This document shows positions 17,443 to 26,498 of a DNA stretch of 64,000 bases, one piece after another. How positions within the stretch are numbered: position 1 is the stretch's first letter; the number at the start of each line of letters is the position of its first letter. The position numbers and the translations under genes are program-made. The DNA comes from Legionella maioricensis. GTDB taxonomy: Bacteria; Pseudomonadota; Gammaproteobacteria; Legionellales; Legionellaceae. The notes beneath the pieces were generated by a model, which did no database searches, was not told where the DNA came from, and worked only from the letters and a program-made list of their open reading frames with translations. The DNA lies in NCBI RefSeq assembly GCF_023618015.1, contig NZ_JAJKBJ010000019.1, forward strand, positions 1-64,000, in the 5' to 3' direction.

Positions 17443-19122
17443 CTAAGACCTGGGTGGGCGGCTATTGTAATTAGCCACGCGTGACCCCCATTCCAAAAGG
17501 TTTTTATTGCAGTCATCTTTATCAAGAATCACTTCGATAAAACACAAAGCATCCGTTTTTTGTGCATCGGTAATCGCCGTTAATAACTCCTGATTAGTTT
17601 TTACTACATAAGATTTGGCACCGGATTGCTCACCACGAAAGACATTGACCAGCTCGGCATAGCGCCAATTATTGATGACATTATAAGGGCCATCATGAAT
17701 TTGCACCTCTATGGTATAAGAGGCGTTATTCATCAGGAAGATAATCGGTTTAAATCCGTAGCGAATTAACGTGGAAATTTCTTGTGCCGTCATTTGGAAA
17801 GAACCATCGCCGATACAGGCAATCACTCTTTTCTGATCAGCCAAGGCTGCTTGCATTCCTAAAAGTGCTCCAACTGACCAACCAATTGAGCCGTATTGCA
17901 TTTGAATTTCAAAGGGGCAGCCGTCGGGTAAATGCAAGCGCATGCAGTTAAACCAGGAATCACCTGTTTCTGCCAGGAGGGCAGTTTTTTTATTGAGCAT
18001 TTTTTGAATTTGGCCAAAGAGATAACGAGTGCTCAAGGGAGCATTCAAATCTTTGGGTTCAAGGTATTGTGGTGCTGAACCAGCAATACGTTGGAAAACC
18101 TTATGAGAATTATCATTAAATTTAAGTTTCTCCTGTAAGGCTTTGAGAAAATCGTTCATATAAACATCTGTATAAATAGTGTCGCCAACTCGTACGCAGC
18201 CCTCCGCAATAGAAACCGATTTTCGCGGATTAATTCCCCACATGTGACCAACGGTTGTGTAATCATTTTCATTAGGGCCAATCAGTAAATAGGCATCACT
18301 TGAATCAATGACCTCAGCACACCCTGGAGAGCTTACCGGCCCCCAATAAATGCCTATATAGTTGGGATGAGTTTCAGAAATAAAGCCTTTTGCATCGGGC
18401 ATGGCGGCAAGTGGATAGCCCGCCTTGCTAGAAAGTTCCGCGATTGCTGTCAAAGCATGACAAGAGCGTGCTTTAGAGCCGAGAATCAAGCTGGGTTTAT
18501 TCGCTGCATTCAGTTTTTCTGCCGCATCGGCTACTGCTGCAGCTAATGAAGAGCTGTCGCTAACCTTTGACGCGTTAAAGGCTCTCTTTGTTGGTTTAGA
18601 ACAAGGAGCATTGGCAATATTGCAGGCAATTTCAAGATACACCGGTTTTTGCTTGGCTATGGCTAATGCAATCGCGCCATCTATTTGGTGTGGGGCATTT
18701 TCAGGCTTGCGAATGGTAATGGCTGCTGCCGTCACGCGTGCATACACATCACGAGCAAAACCATGATCTTCATTCCCTAAAGTATGATGCAAAATCTCTG
18801 CGTCCTGAATTGAGTTTGTATTCGGTCCGCCTGAAATCACCAGGACAGGTAAATTCTCCGCATAAGCACCAGCAATGGCGTTAACCGCACTTAACCCTCC
18901 GACGCTATAAGTCACAAATAAAGCTGAAATACCATGAATACGAGCATAGCCATCTGCTGCATAACCTGCATTCAATTCATTACAGCAATTAATCATTTGT
19001 AATTTGTTATTCTTTAAAATTTCATCAAGGAGAACCAGATTATAATCTCCGGGGATGGCAAAATAGTCTTTGATGGCAAGCTCTTCCAATCGTTGTGCCA
19101 GGTACGTTCCAATTGTAAACAT
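17443..19122 (-). CDS. pdc: Pyruvate decarboxylase (ThDP-dependent)
   Basis: 559 residues, close to the 568 of Zymomonas PDC. Converts pyruvate to acetaldehyde and CO2. All diagnostic residues are present: Asp26 (AIPGDYN), cofactor-activating Glu49 (CNELNAGYAADG), the His pair 112-113 (ILHHTLGNEDH), ThDP motif GDGSFQMTAQEIS with its NN, and the Glu in NNASYTIEVQIHDGPYN matching Glu473 of Zymomonas. These favour pyruvate over indolepyruvate or phenylpyruvate decarboxylase. Start ATG 19122 with AAGGAGAAAT just upstream. Single gene. No alcohol dehydrogenase lies nearby, so the fate of acetaldehyde is open. PDC is uncommon in bacteria. Confidence 0.9.
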   Translation of the reverse strand: MFTIGTYLAQRLEELAIKDYFAIPGDYNLVLLDEILKNNKLQMINCCNELNAGYAADGYARIHGISALFVTYSVGGLSAVNAIAGAYAENLPVLVISGGPNTNSIQDAEILHHTLGNEDHGFARDVYARVTAAAITIRKPENAPHQIDGAIALAIAKQKPVYLEIACNIANAPCSKPTKRAFNASKVSDSSSLAAAVADAAEKLNAANKPSLILGSKARSCHALTAIAELSSKAGYPLAAMPDAKGFISETHPNYIGIYWGPVSSPGCAEVIDSSDAYLLIGPNENDYTTVGHMWGINPRKSVSIAEGCVRVGDTIYTDVYMNDFLKALQEKLKFNDNSHKVFQRIAGSAPQYLEPKDLNAPLSTRYLFGQIQKMLNKKTALLAETGDSWFNCMRLHLPDGCPFEIQMQYGSIGWSVGALLGMQAALADQKRVIACIGDGSFQMTAQEISTLIRYGFKPIIFLMNNASYTIEVQIHDGPYNVINNWRYAELVNVFRGEQSGAKSYVVKTNQELLTAITDAQKTDALCFIEVILDKDDCNKNLLEWGSRVANYNSRPPRS

Positions 19123-19275
19123 AGATTTCTCCTTGACCTATTCAATAGATATTATAGACACATATCCCATCAGTTACCCACGCCTATATAATAAATTTTT
19201 ATCCCTATGAAATTTAAATAATAATTACCATTTTGCTAAGCCAGATACTTAGCAAAATTCATCAGTAATAGTAGC

Positions 19276-19306
19276 CTTGATGAAGCATCGCGCAATCAAG
19301 GTTTTC
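19276..19306 (+). terminator. Short hairpin with T run upstream of the ArsC-like gene
   Basis: CCTTGAT (19276-19282) and ATCAAGG (19296-19302) form a 7-bp stem followed by TTTT. No plus-strand gene ends just before it, so its role (terminator or leader structure) is open. Confidence 0.35.
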
Positions 19307-19379
19307 CCCCAGGAAATTGGCACGGCATAGAAACATAGATTAAGATAGGGCTACCTGTAGCGTAACCTTCTGGATAAAA

Positions 19380-19727
19380 ATGATCTCAATGTTTGCAATT
19401 CCCAATTGTGATACTGTAAAAAAAGCGCGCAACTTCTTAGAGAAAAATAAAATTGATTATGAGTTTATCGATTTCAAAAAATCTCCACCAACTAAAGCAC
19501 AAATAAAAGCATGGAGTGAGTTCGCAGGCGAACTTCCCATTAACAAAAAAGGAATGACTTATCGCAAATACAAAGATCATTACGAAGCCTTGAGTATGGC
19601 GGAAAAAATAGACTTTATTATTGCCAATACCTCTCTGATCAAGAGGCCCGTTTTGGTAGAAAATGGCAAAACAATCGCCTTAGGTTTTGACGAAGAACAG
19701 TATAAAGAACGCCTGGAAGTTAATTAA
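19380..19727 (+). CDS. ArsC/Spx/MgsR-family thioredoxin-fold protein (YffB-like)
   Basis: 115 residues. The thioredoxin-like ArsC fold is plain: AIPNCDTVKKARNFLE with a single N-terminal Cys (residue 10), DFKKSPPTKAQI, KKGMTYRKY and IKRPVLVENGK. These match YffB/Spx-type proteins rather than arsenate reductase with its extra Cys residues. Proteins of this group are glutathione-linked or regulatory; the exact reaction is unknown. Upstream, a hairpin CCTTGAT/ATCAAGG plus TTTT at 19276-19306 may end any readthrough transcript. Confidence 0.8.
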   Translation: MISMFAIPNCDTVKKARNFLEKNKIDYEFIDFKKSPPTKAQIKAWSEFAGELPINKKGMTYRKYKDHYEALSMAEKIDFIIANTSLIKRPVLVENGKTIALGFDEEQYKERLEVN

Positions 19728-20019
19728 CCAAAACCTCTCGTTATTAGAATCCAGTATAAGTTACTTGAGGTGTAAGTGTTGGTTCCACCGTCCTCGACTG
19801 GTTAGCGGTTCAAAGTAACTCTCTATGCTTATTTCTTCTCCGGTATAGAGCTCCAGGGAATGTTCTATATCGGGGTTATAGACTTTAGGAAAATCTATGC
19901 CGGTATTCAGGTAACGTACGACTGGACATGTGATAAAAAATTTAGTGTACATGGTTTTACAGAACAAGCATGATAAATGAGCTGAGAGCTTAGACGCTTG
20001 TTAGATAAAGGAGTGCGCC

Positions 20020-20562
20020 ATGCCCAAAATGTTTAAATCCAAGGATGCAGACTCGATTTCCTATTTTAAAATGTACAGTACTTTTAAAAATCAGACTATA
20101 AAAGACTGCGTTGCATTTATTTTAATGCCCAGTTCACAGCAAAGACACCGAGTATCTCTACAGTCCCTGCAATTTGATTTTAATGAGTGCGGTAAAATTC
20201 TTATGATTAGTTTTATCTACACCGGCCATGAGTTGGACATTCAGAAAAAGGTTGATGAAACAATGAATGGTATCGCGGTGCTGAGGCGGCGTTATGGACT
20301 GGGAGAGGCGTCAGGGGTTTTTAGAGAAAACAATACGCTTAAATTGGGATTAATTGACAGTGATCCCTTGTCTTATATGGCAGATAATATTGATTTTATA
20401 AAGAATACTTATCATATAAAAGCAGATTTTGCCCAGGATATAAAATCACAACTCACAAATCAGGTATACTTGGCGCAAGAATTTATTCGTTTGCGGGGTA
20501 AGGTTCCGGAAAAAACTCCAGGAAAAGCTGCTGAGCAAGAAACGGTTTGCTTGATCATGTAG
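20020..20562 (+). CDS. Hypothetical protein ending in a CaaX box, prenylation candidate
   Basis: 180 residues. Good start: AAAGGAGTGCGCC before ATG 20020. No known domain. The body mixes strands and helices (VSLQSLQFDFNECGKIL, MISFIYTGHELDIQKKV). The last four residues are Cys-Leu-Ile-Met, a textbook CaaX box with Met at X, preceded by a polar linker (PEKTPGKAAEQETV). Bacteria do not prenylate proteins, but several Dot/Icm effectors of Legionella carry CaaX boxes and are farnesylated in the host for membrane targeting. I infer a host-prenylated effector. Single gene. Confidence 0.7.
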   Translation: MPKMFKSKDADSISYFKMYSTFKNQTIKDCVAFILMPSSQQRHRVSLQSLQFDFNECGKILMISFIYTGHELDIQKKVDETMNGIAVLRRRYGLGEASGVFRENNTLKLGLIDSDPLSYMADNIDFIKNTYHIKADFAQDIKSQLTNQVYLAQEFIRLRGKVPEKTPGKAAEQETVCLIM

Positions 20563-20640
20563 GATTCGGAGCCTTTGTCCATAATAACTGGTTGTTTTTT
20601 CATGAAATAGTCTTCACGGTATGAGGACTTAAAAAAACAG

Positions 20641-21087
20641 CTATTTTGGTTTTTTATAATAAGTTCCATTGGCATAGACGTTATGACCAAAACCACAATC
20701 AGCATCAGAGCCTTCTTGTGTGACAGACAGCACGCCGGGCTTGATGAAGGTAATGGTGATGGTGCATTGGCCATACTCGGAAGAGGAATATACAGCTGTA
20801 TCCCCTTTAATGTTGGCTACCGCGGATAATTCACCTGTATTCGCTTGAAGCTCCCCATTGACCACATAAGGATATATCAAGTTAAAGGAAATATTAATTT
20901 TTCCTCCACCCAGAGCATGGATAGTCAGAGTATTGGAAATATCATTATGGGGCTTGGGAAATGGCATAATGAAGGTACCATTTACTTCTTCTTTAGAAAC
21001 ACTGTCTCTGTGAGGTTCACTAAAGCCCAAAGCGGAGTACACCATTAGGAGATTGAGTAAGATACTTTTTCTAATCCAGTTGTTCAT
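20641..21087 (-). CDS. Secreted hypothetical protein
   Basis: 148 residues. Signal peptide at about 1-23 (IRKSILLNLLMVYSALGFS). The mature part is a small beta-rich domain with two Cys (YGQCTITI and DADCGFGH) that may form a disulfide, ending NGTYYKKPK. It resembles no family I can name. A periplasmic or secreted place is likely. It is followed upstream on the same strand, 73 bases away, by the CysZ-like gene. Confidence 0.6.
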   Translation of the reverse strand: MNNWIRKSILLNLLMVYSALGFSEPHRDSVSKEEVNGTFIMPFPKPHNDISNTLTIHALGGGKINISFNLIYPYVVNGELQANTGELSAVANIKGDTAVYSSSEYGQCTITITFIKPGVLSVTQEGSDADCGFGHNVYANGTYYKKPK

Positions 21088-21160
21088 CGCAGCCGAAATT
21101 AATGTTTTTGTTTTACTACGCTATCATAAATAAATAGGCAAATCTAATCTCTCGATTACT

Positions 21161-21907
21161 CTAAGTATCCTTTGTTCGTGGATGAGTGTCACAATAAAGC
21201 ATGGTACTTCCAATTACTGCCGCAGGCATGATAAATATATTTAACAAAGGAATGAAGCTGGCTAAGTTGATCAAGGAGCCAAAGCCTAAGGAGCGCATTT
21301 TATTGGCTTTTACAATCTGTTGCATTTCATAAAAGCTGACTAAATTATTATCCAAGGGTAAATCCTGAAACTGCATACTTAACATCCAGGCGGTAAAAAA
21401 AAACCAAATAAAAGGAAATACAGGCTGGATAAAAGGGATGAAAAACAAGAGACACATTCCTAAAAAACGCGGCACAAAATAGTACAGAAATTTTCCTTGG
21501 CGTTTAAATGAGCGAATTACCATTAATGTAAAAGGTACTGGCGGAATAGAATCTCCATACAATAATTTTTGAGCCTTTTCTGCTAATAACCCATTAAAAG
21601 GAGAAGCAATGACATTGAACATGACCGTGAACATTGCTAAAAAAAGTAAGATGAATACCATGATAAAAATTACTAGCACAATGTTATTCAAAAAACTTAA
21701 CCATGAAGGCAGCTTATCCACGTAATGAGAAGCATAGGGCATCAAATAATGATAACCAAGATAAAACACGCCGGTAAATAACAGGCAATTAAACGCTACA
21801 GGCATAATAATAAAACGCTTTAAACCTGGAGTTAACAGGCTCTTGTATCCTTGTACAAAATAGGTGACGCCCTTAAAAAAATTAAGCATGTTCACTCGCT
21901 TTTTCAT
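21161..21907 (-). CDS. CysZ/EI24-family membrane protein
   Basis: 248 residues with about four long membrane segments. Matches CysZ/EI24 features: start FFKGVTYFVQGYKSLLTPGLKRFI, SPFNGLLAEK (about 110-120), PRFLGMCLLFFIPFIQPVFP, and LGFGSLINLASFIPLLNIFIMPAAVIGSTMLY near the end (quoted in part). CysZ imports sulfate for cysteine synthesis; EI24 members elsewhere have other roles. Start at 21907; ATG 21889 is an alternative. 32 bases separate it from the upstream phosphatase gene, so they probably share an mRNA. Confidence 0.72.
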   Translation of the reverse strand: MKKRVNMLNFFKGVTYFVQGYKSLLTPGLKRFIIMPVAFNCLLFTGVFYLGYHYLMPYASHYVDKLPSWLSFLNNIVLVIFIMVFILLFLAMFTVMFNVIASPFNGLLAEKAQKLLYGDSIPPVPFTLMVIRSFKRQGKFLYYFVPRFLGMCLLFFIPFIQPVFPFIWFFFTAWMLSMQFQDLPLDNNLVSFYEMQQIVKANKMRSLGFGSLINLASFIPLLNIFIMPAAVIGSTMLYCDTHPRTKDT

Positions 21908-21939
21908 TTATTATTGAATTATTTGAGCTTTTTTATAAA

Positions 21940-23118
21940 TTACCAAGTATGGCTCGTATTGTTTGCAGCCGGGAATTCGCTGAGTGAAGAAGCAAGCAAT
22001 TCCTGGGCTTTAATAATCGGTTGGCTATATTGGGCCATTGGGTAGCGCAAACTTAAATGGTTCATGGTTTCTATTAACTCCATTAACAACTCCCGCCGCT
22101 TGAGCATGGATGATTTTTGTTGTTCGTCATTTAAACCTTGGGGAAGAGAGTTGCAGAACTGATGTAATGGAGTATTTTTAAACGCCGCCTCTTCGTTAAC
22201 AGAATCAGCCAATTGCTGATACCAATCTTCCTTATTCAGTATAAAGGCACTAAAAAATTGTTTAATCACTTGTTGCAGATCAATACGATTAACTGACAAC
22301 TCGGATGATGGCGTTGCAGGCAGATAGGTATATCGACTTAAAAGATTATAGTATTCATGATGCAGTTTTTTAAAAGAGGCAGATTGAACCAATGCATTGA
22401 TAAAAGCATAATCATCATTATAAGGGGAATGGCCATGCTTTCTCTCTTCATGAAGCTTTGTCAATGCCTTAATTGCAATTTCATTACGGTCTTGGCGATC
22501 AAATTGGCAGCATTGGCGGACTGAAGAAACATATTTGCAGGAAACTTTATACAGTCGAGGGATGAACGCTTCTTGTTCAACCTCTAATTTTACACCCAAT
22601 TTTAGCGCCGCTTGATCAAGGTAAACCTTGATTACTGGGTCACCCATCAGGTAACGATGGGCAAGATGTGCAGCAGTCATCATGGCACTGCGTCCAACTC
22701 CAGAGTAACAATGAATATGAATGGGCTTTTTCTCGTCGGCAAACGCTGACATCAGATGAAGTGCATCACAAATTTGGTCTAAATTACCGGTTTTTGCAGT
22801 AACGTCTTCCATGGCCACTACATGATATTTGATGTTCTTTGAATTAGGCTCTAGCAATAAGGTTGACTCTGCTAATTCACCAAGATCAACACAGGATACC
22901 ACTAACCCCGCATCTTGAGTTTCAGCAAGTTTTATATTGGGAGCAAACGGTAATTGGCGTGGTAAATTTCCCAAATAAACGAGTTTCGGAATAATTGGAC
23001 TCAATTCATCTCGATTACCTCCTCCAAACATAGCAAATCCGAACGAATTGTTACGTCTTCTCAATTGAGGAAATAAGAAAAAATAACGACTAAATTCCTT
23101 TTCTAATTTTTCTTGCAC
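21940..23118 (-). CDS. Cysteine-based protein phosphatase (PTP/DSP-like), effector candidate
   Basis: 392 residues. The P-loop HCYSGVGRS (Cys137, Arg143) is the CX5R signature of tyrosine or dual-specificity phosphatases. A candidate general acid is Asp105 in AMEDVTAKT. The first 160 residues form the catalytic domain; the last 230 are helical and not recognised. No signal peptide or membrane segment. Bacteria use few such enzymes, while Legionella exports several to host cells, so translocation is a fair inference. Same operon as the CysZ-like gene. Confidence 0.7.
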   Translation of the reverse strand: MQEKLEKEFSRYFFLFPQLRRRNNSFGFAMFGGGNRDELSPIIPKLVYLGNLPRQLPFAPNIKLAETQDAGLVVSCVDLGELAESTLLLEPNSKNIKYHVVAMEDVTAKTGNLDQICDALHLMSAFADEKKPIHIHCYSGVGRSAMMTAAHLAHRYLMGDPVIKVYLDQAALKLGVKLEVEQEAFIPRLYKVSCKYVSSVRQCCQFDRQDRNEIAIKALTKLHEERKHGHSPYNDDYAFINALVQSASFKKLHHEYYNLLSRYTYLPATPSSELSVNRIDLQQVIKQFFSAFILNKEDWYQQLADSVNEEAAFKNTPLHQFCNSLPQGLNDEQQKSSMLKRRELLMELIETMNHLSLRYPMAQYSQPIIKAQELLASSLSEFPAANNTSHTW

Positions 23119-23200
23119 GTTTATCCCTATGATTTTTTGTCGGACGAATTATAAAGCAATTGAGCAGGATAGTTAATATTTTTATATTATAATAAGAACC

Positions 23201-23224
23201 GTAGTCCGGCTGCTTGCAGCCGGA
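23201..23224 (+). repeat. REP hairpin GTAG-TCCGGCTGC
   Basis: GTAG (23201-23204), then TCCGGCTGC-TT-GCAGCCGGA, a 9-bp perfect stem. A third REP stem type in the window. Confidence 0.65.
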
Positions 23225-23316
23225 AATCGAAATAGGGGTTAGTAGAACTCCGGGAGGTCATTACCTCTTTTGAATTGTGGGTTGGTTATGGCATTTGCCC
23301 TAATCCCCCACGGTTT

Positions 23317-24213
23317 TTAACTTGGACGAGGTGACATACCAGAATTCATCGAGAAATCAGCCAGTAATGTTACAATATAGGCAATCGCTAACATACTGAC
23401 GCTGATAACCGCCAGTGAGTAACAGGATGTTGTGGGTTTATCGGCATGCCTTGCGGCTAAGTCATAGGTGGGGTGATTCGTATGCATCTCACATAAGTCA
23501 TCATAGAGGCTTGTCATAATGGCATAAACGGATTTCCCTTGCTTAAGGATCTCTTCGTATTCGTCACTATCCAGAGCTATCTCATCCATTTTATTCATCA
23601 TATCCTGATACACGGCGAATGACGAACCTTTTCCTCCCTGTAAAAACGTGGCTGCAGATGAAAAATCATACTGGTGAGTTGATATTTGATAATCAGTAAC
23701 ACTATTACTGGGCTCAATAAATTTCGAACGGATAATATTTCCACCATGCATGAAACCGGCAACATGAACCAAAAAATGGCCGAGCAAGACTTTGGGAGTG
23801 AATTGTTCTATATCTTTGAGATAACGTTTCGTTGTTGGTGCTATTTCGCTCTCTTTAATTTGATCCGGATTAATGCCTAATTGTTGTAAATCTTTTTGAA
23901 TGCCTGGGGTACGCCATAAGTGTTCAATATAAGATAAAGCAAAAAATGCATTAATTTCTGATTTCTCGGAGTCTAATTTTTGCAATTGAGTTTCTATGGC
24001 TTTGATGATCAAAAAGTGTTGAATCAATCGAGCGACATACAAGTCTTTGGGGATTTGTTTATTTTTGAAAAGAAAATCTTTTTTAAATCGGTGATGTTCT
24101 GCTTGTTCATGTTCGTCAGTAAGTTTGCCTACTTGTCCTTCTTTATATGTGGCATTTAATAGGGCACTTCTATAAGAAAACATGAGGTATGACTCCTGGT
24201 TAGTAAAACTCAC
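23317..24213 (-). CDS. Heme oxygenase-like protein with C-terminal membrane anchor
   Basis: 298 residues. The heme oxygenase fold is suggested by TDEHEQAEHHRFKKDF at 32-47, where His35 aligns with the proximal heme ligand, and by LLGHFLVHVAGFMHGGNII (about 143-161), the distal helix with its glycines. One hydrophobic segment near the end (about 263-286) followed by a short polar tail gives a tail-anchored layout, as in eukaryotic HO-1 and not in usual bacterial enzymes. It would cut heme to biliverdin, CO and iron. Divergent activity cannot be excluded. Confidence 0.68.
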   Translation of the reverse strand: MSFTNQESYLMFSYRSALLNATYKEGQVGKLTDEHEQAEHHRFKKDFLFKNKQIPKDLYVARLIQHFLIIKAIETQLQKLDSEKSEINAFFALSYIEHLWRTPGIQKDLQQLGINPDQIKESEIAPTTKRYLKDIEQFTPKVLLGHFLVHVAGFMHGGNIIRSKFIEPSNSVTDYQISTHQYDFSSAATFLQGGKGSSFAVYQDMMNKMDEIALDSDEYEEILKQGKSVYAIMTSLYDDLCEMHTNHPTYDLAARHADKPTTSCYSLAVISVSMLAIAYIVTLLADFSMNSGMSPRPS

Positions 24214-24575
24214 TAATATGACCTTCGATAAAAATCGCTGATCAAGTTTAATTAATTATTGCGCATCATATAATAGCTAAAATTGGCTTGCTACTCATAT
24301 CCGTCAAATTAAGAATTATAGGCAGCCACGCCAAAACGTCATCCACAGCGAAGCGACGGATCTCCAAAATGTGGCTCATGTCTATTTCAGAAGATCCTTC
24401 GTTGCAAACTTCTCGAGATGACCCAAAGCGCTTAAGTCAATGACTGGGTTCCTCAGCCCTAAAGGTATCTGGCAATAGACCATCTATAAATTTTGCAGAA
24501 ATTATTACCCCCTTTCTGTTAAAAACATTTAATATGGCAGCGGCATAAGGACTTTTATTATTTATAGGGATTGGC
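24214..24575. other. 362-bp intergenic stretch with degenerate interspersed palindrome
   Basis: Divergent promoter region. 24337-24422 holds a worn inverted repeat: GTCATCCACAGCGAAGCGACGGATCTCC facing (in two parts) AGATCCTTCGTTGC...CTCGAGATGAC. Similar worn copies occur at 29822-29895 and 53091-53170. No gene seen. Confidence 0.5.
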
Positions 24576-25805
24576 ATGAGGTATCGAGGAGCTGTGAGGG
24601 GGATTATAAAAACACAACATATTCTCTTGTTGGGGCTACTATTTCCATTAATTCTTCATGCATCTTTTATCGAATCAACTCTAGGGACAGCCGTCGTAAA
24701 TGACGCAACAGCAGCCTATTATAATCCAGCGGCCTTAACTCTTTTATCAAATGCTCAAGCAATAGCCTTAGGCTCAATTGCCACTTCTCATACCCGTTTT
24801 ACGGGTAAAGCGATACAAACAGCAACGGGCTTTACACAGATGGGTAGTGCGCCTGACCAAACGCATTATTATTTACCCTCCCTTTATTTAGGCGCGCCAA
24901 CCACGGATAAAATGACATTGGGGTTGGCTGTTGTTTCCAATTTTTTTAACCGGAATATCGAGGAAAACTCCATTCTGCGATACGCCCAATCCAGCAACAG
25001 TATTCATGATATTGATTTAGTTCCCGCCTTAGGGTTTAAGATAAATGATCATTTTTCATTAGGTGCAGGAATATCCCTTTCCCAAGTTAATTTTCTTTTA
25101 GAACCCATTTCTGGATTCCCAAGTTTGAATATCCCCGATGCTGAGAGTCATAATGAGGCTAATGCCAGTGGTTTCGGGGGCGATATTGGTTTTTTACTCA
25201 AGCCAAGTCGTGCAACACTCATTGGATTTAATTACCGGAGCTCCGTTACATATCGCTTCAAGGGACAAAGTATTTTTGAAGATAATTCGCCAGTCATTTC
25301 CAATAATTATTCCTTTACTTTTTGGACTCCTGCACGGAGCGTGCTTTCGATAAACCATTTTGTAACATCCTCCTTAGGGTTTATCGCTACTGTTCAACAT
25401 ATTCAATGGAGCATTTTTAATGAAATAAAAATTCATGGGGTAGCAACAAAAATAGGTGCCCAGCCAATGATTTTGAATGCGGATGTTCCTTATCATTTGC
25501 GTGACAGCTGGCTTTTTACAGTGGGCAGCCATTATCGTTTATCTCCAAAATGGATAATCAGAGTTGCGGGTAATTACAATCAAACTCCCGGAAATGGTTA
25601 TTATCAGATTTCCAGCGGCGATGGTATTATTCTGGGTGCCTCAATGAGTTATCAACTCTACAAAAATATTCTTATTGACGGCAGCTTCGCCCATGCTTTT
25701 ATTCAAAATCAAACTATAAACATCAGGGGCGTCAGGAACCTCGTTAGTGGTGAAAATAGAGCCTTTCGAGACGCGTTTTCTTTAAAAATGACGTTCAATT
25801 TTTGA
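24576..25805 (+). CDS. FadL/OMPP1-family outer-membrane transport protein
   Basis: 409 residues. Signal segment about 12-29 (TQHILLLGLLFPLILHA). The mature N-terminus LGTAVVNDATAAYYNPAALTLL is the FadL hallmark (NPAAL). Long amphipathic strands follow, ending with a terminal Phe (LKMTFNF), as needed for outer-membrane assembly. FadL proteins carry fatty acids or other hydrophobic molecules across the outer membrane. FadE at 58.9 kb is far away and not coupled. Single gene. Confidence 0.88.
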   Translation: MRYRGAVRGIIKTQHILLLGLLFPLILHASFIESTLGTAVVNDATAAYYNPAALTLLSNAQAIALGSIATSHTRFTGKAIQTATGFTQMGSAPDQTHYYLPSLYLGAPTTDKMTLGLAVVSNFFNRNIEENSILRYAQSSNSIHDIDLVPALGFKINDHFSLGAGISLSQVNFLLEPISGFPSLNIPDAESHNEANASGFGGDIGFLLKPSRATLIGFNYRSSVTYRFKGQSIFEDNSPVISNNYSFTFWTPARSVLSINHFVTSSLGFIATVQHIQWSIFNEIKIHGVATKIGAQPMILNADVPYHLRDSWLFTVGSHYRLSPKWIIRVAGNYNQTPGNGYYQISSGDGIILGASMSYQLYKNILIDGSFAHAFIQNQTINIRGVRNLVSGENRAFRDAFSLKMTFNF

Positions 25806-25957
25806 GAAAAAAGCAGGGGGCCCGGAGGGGCGCAATTTCTTGTTCTCGGGTCAATCCTTCTCCCAGAGCCAAAGTGCTGAACTATTTAGCAATTGAATCT
25901 TTAAATCGCCTATTTCTTTGTGCTATATTTGATTTTTCACACTTTTTTTGAGGCTAC

Positions 25958-26305
25958 ATGATGAAAAAGATTGCAATTGCGGTGGTTTGTTTGGCGTTAC
26001 TTCCGATGATTTCGTTCGCGAATAATTCTGATTTGGGTAAAATTAATTATAAGAAAACGTTCTGTAACAATCAGGACTATTTAGGAAATGATGGAGCAAA
26101 ACGACCTCACTTGCATTGCGGCTCGTCATTTATGTCTTATAAAAAAAACAATGGTGACCATTCGAATATTACTGAAGTAGGAGATTGCCTCCGAACAAAT
26201 GCAGTTTTTGATCACATCAAATCGAATAGACAGGCATTTGCAAATTATCAGGCAATTTATAATGCACTGGTATCATATCATCAGGCTGGTTGCCCAAATC
26301 AATAA
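25958..26305 (+). CDS. Small secreted hypothetical protein
   Basis: 115 residues. Clear signal peptide (MMKKIAIAVVCLALLPMISFA, cut after Ala21). The mature protein has four Cys (FCNNQDY, LHCGSSF, GDCLRTN and AGCPNQ) and is likely disulfide-bonded in the periplasm or outside. No family recognised. TGAGGCTACATG gives a fair ribosome site. A strong terminator follows at 26391. Confidence 0.65.
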   Translation: MMKKIAIAVVCLALLPMISFANNSDLGKINYKKTFCNNQDYLGNDGAKRPHLHCGSSFMSYKKNNGDHSNITEVGDCLRTNAVFDHIKSNRQAFANYQAIYNALVSYHQAGCPNQ

Positions 26306-26390
26306 TCATCAAGCGAGATGATTCTGTCGAAGACTTGCTGGTTGAACCCTCAGCCCGACATTGGCTTATTTATTAGACATTATTAAAATT

Positions 26391-26418
26391 AAAGCGCCGT
26401 CATAAAGACGGCGTTTTT
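26391..26418 (+). terminator. Rho-independent terminator
   Basis: CGCCGTC (26395-26401), loop ATAAA, GACGGCG (26407-26413), then TTTTT. It serves the small secreted protein gene and, by its upstream AAA run, may also work for the uracil-DNA glycosylase gene on the other strand. Confidence 0.85.
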
Positions 26419-26498
26419 AAATTGTTTTATTAGTGAGTTAACAAGGTTCGCTATCCAGTATAAGCAGGTAAGTCTGTTATCATAAGATGGGGCCATGG

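Noticed and set aside
19761-19967. Minus-strand ORF of 68 codons
   Set aside because: Starts with TTG (or ATG 19952), no good ribosome site and no family. Possible but unsupported.
20460-20774. Minus-strand ORF of 104 codons
   Set aside because: Overlaps two better supported genes and has no domain.
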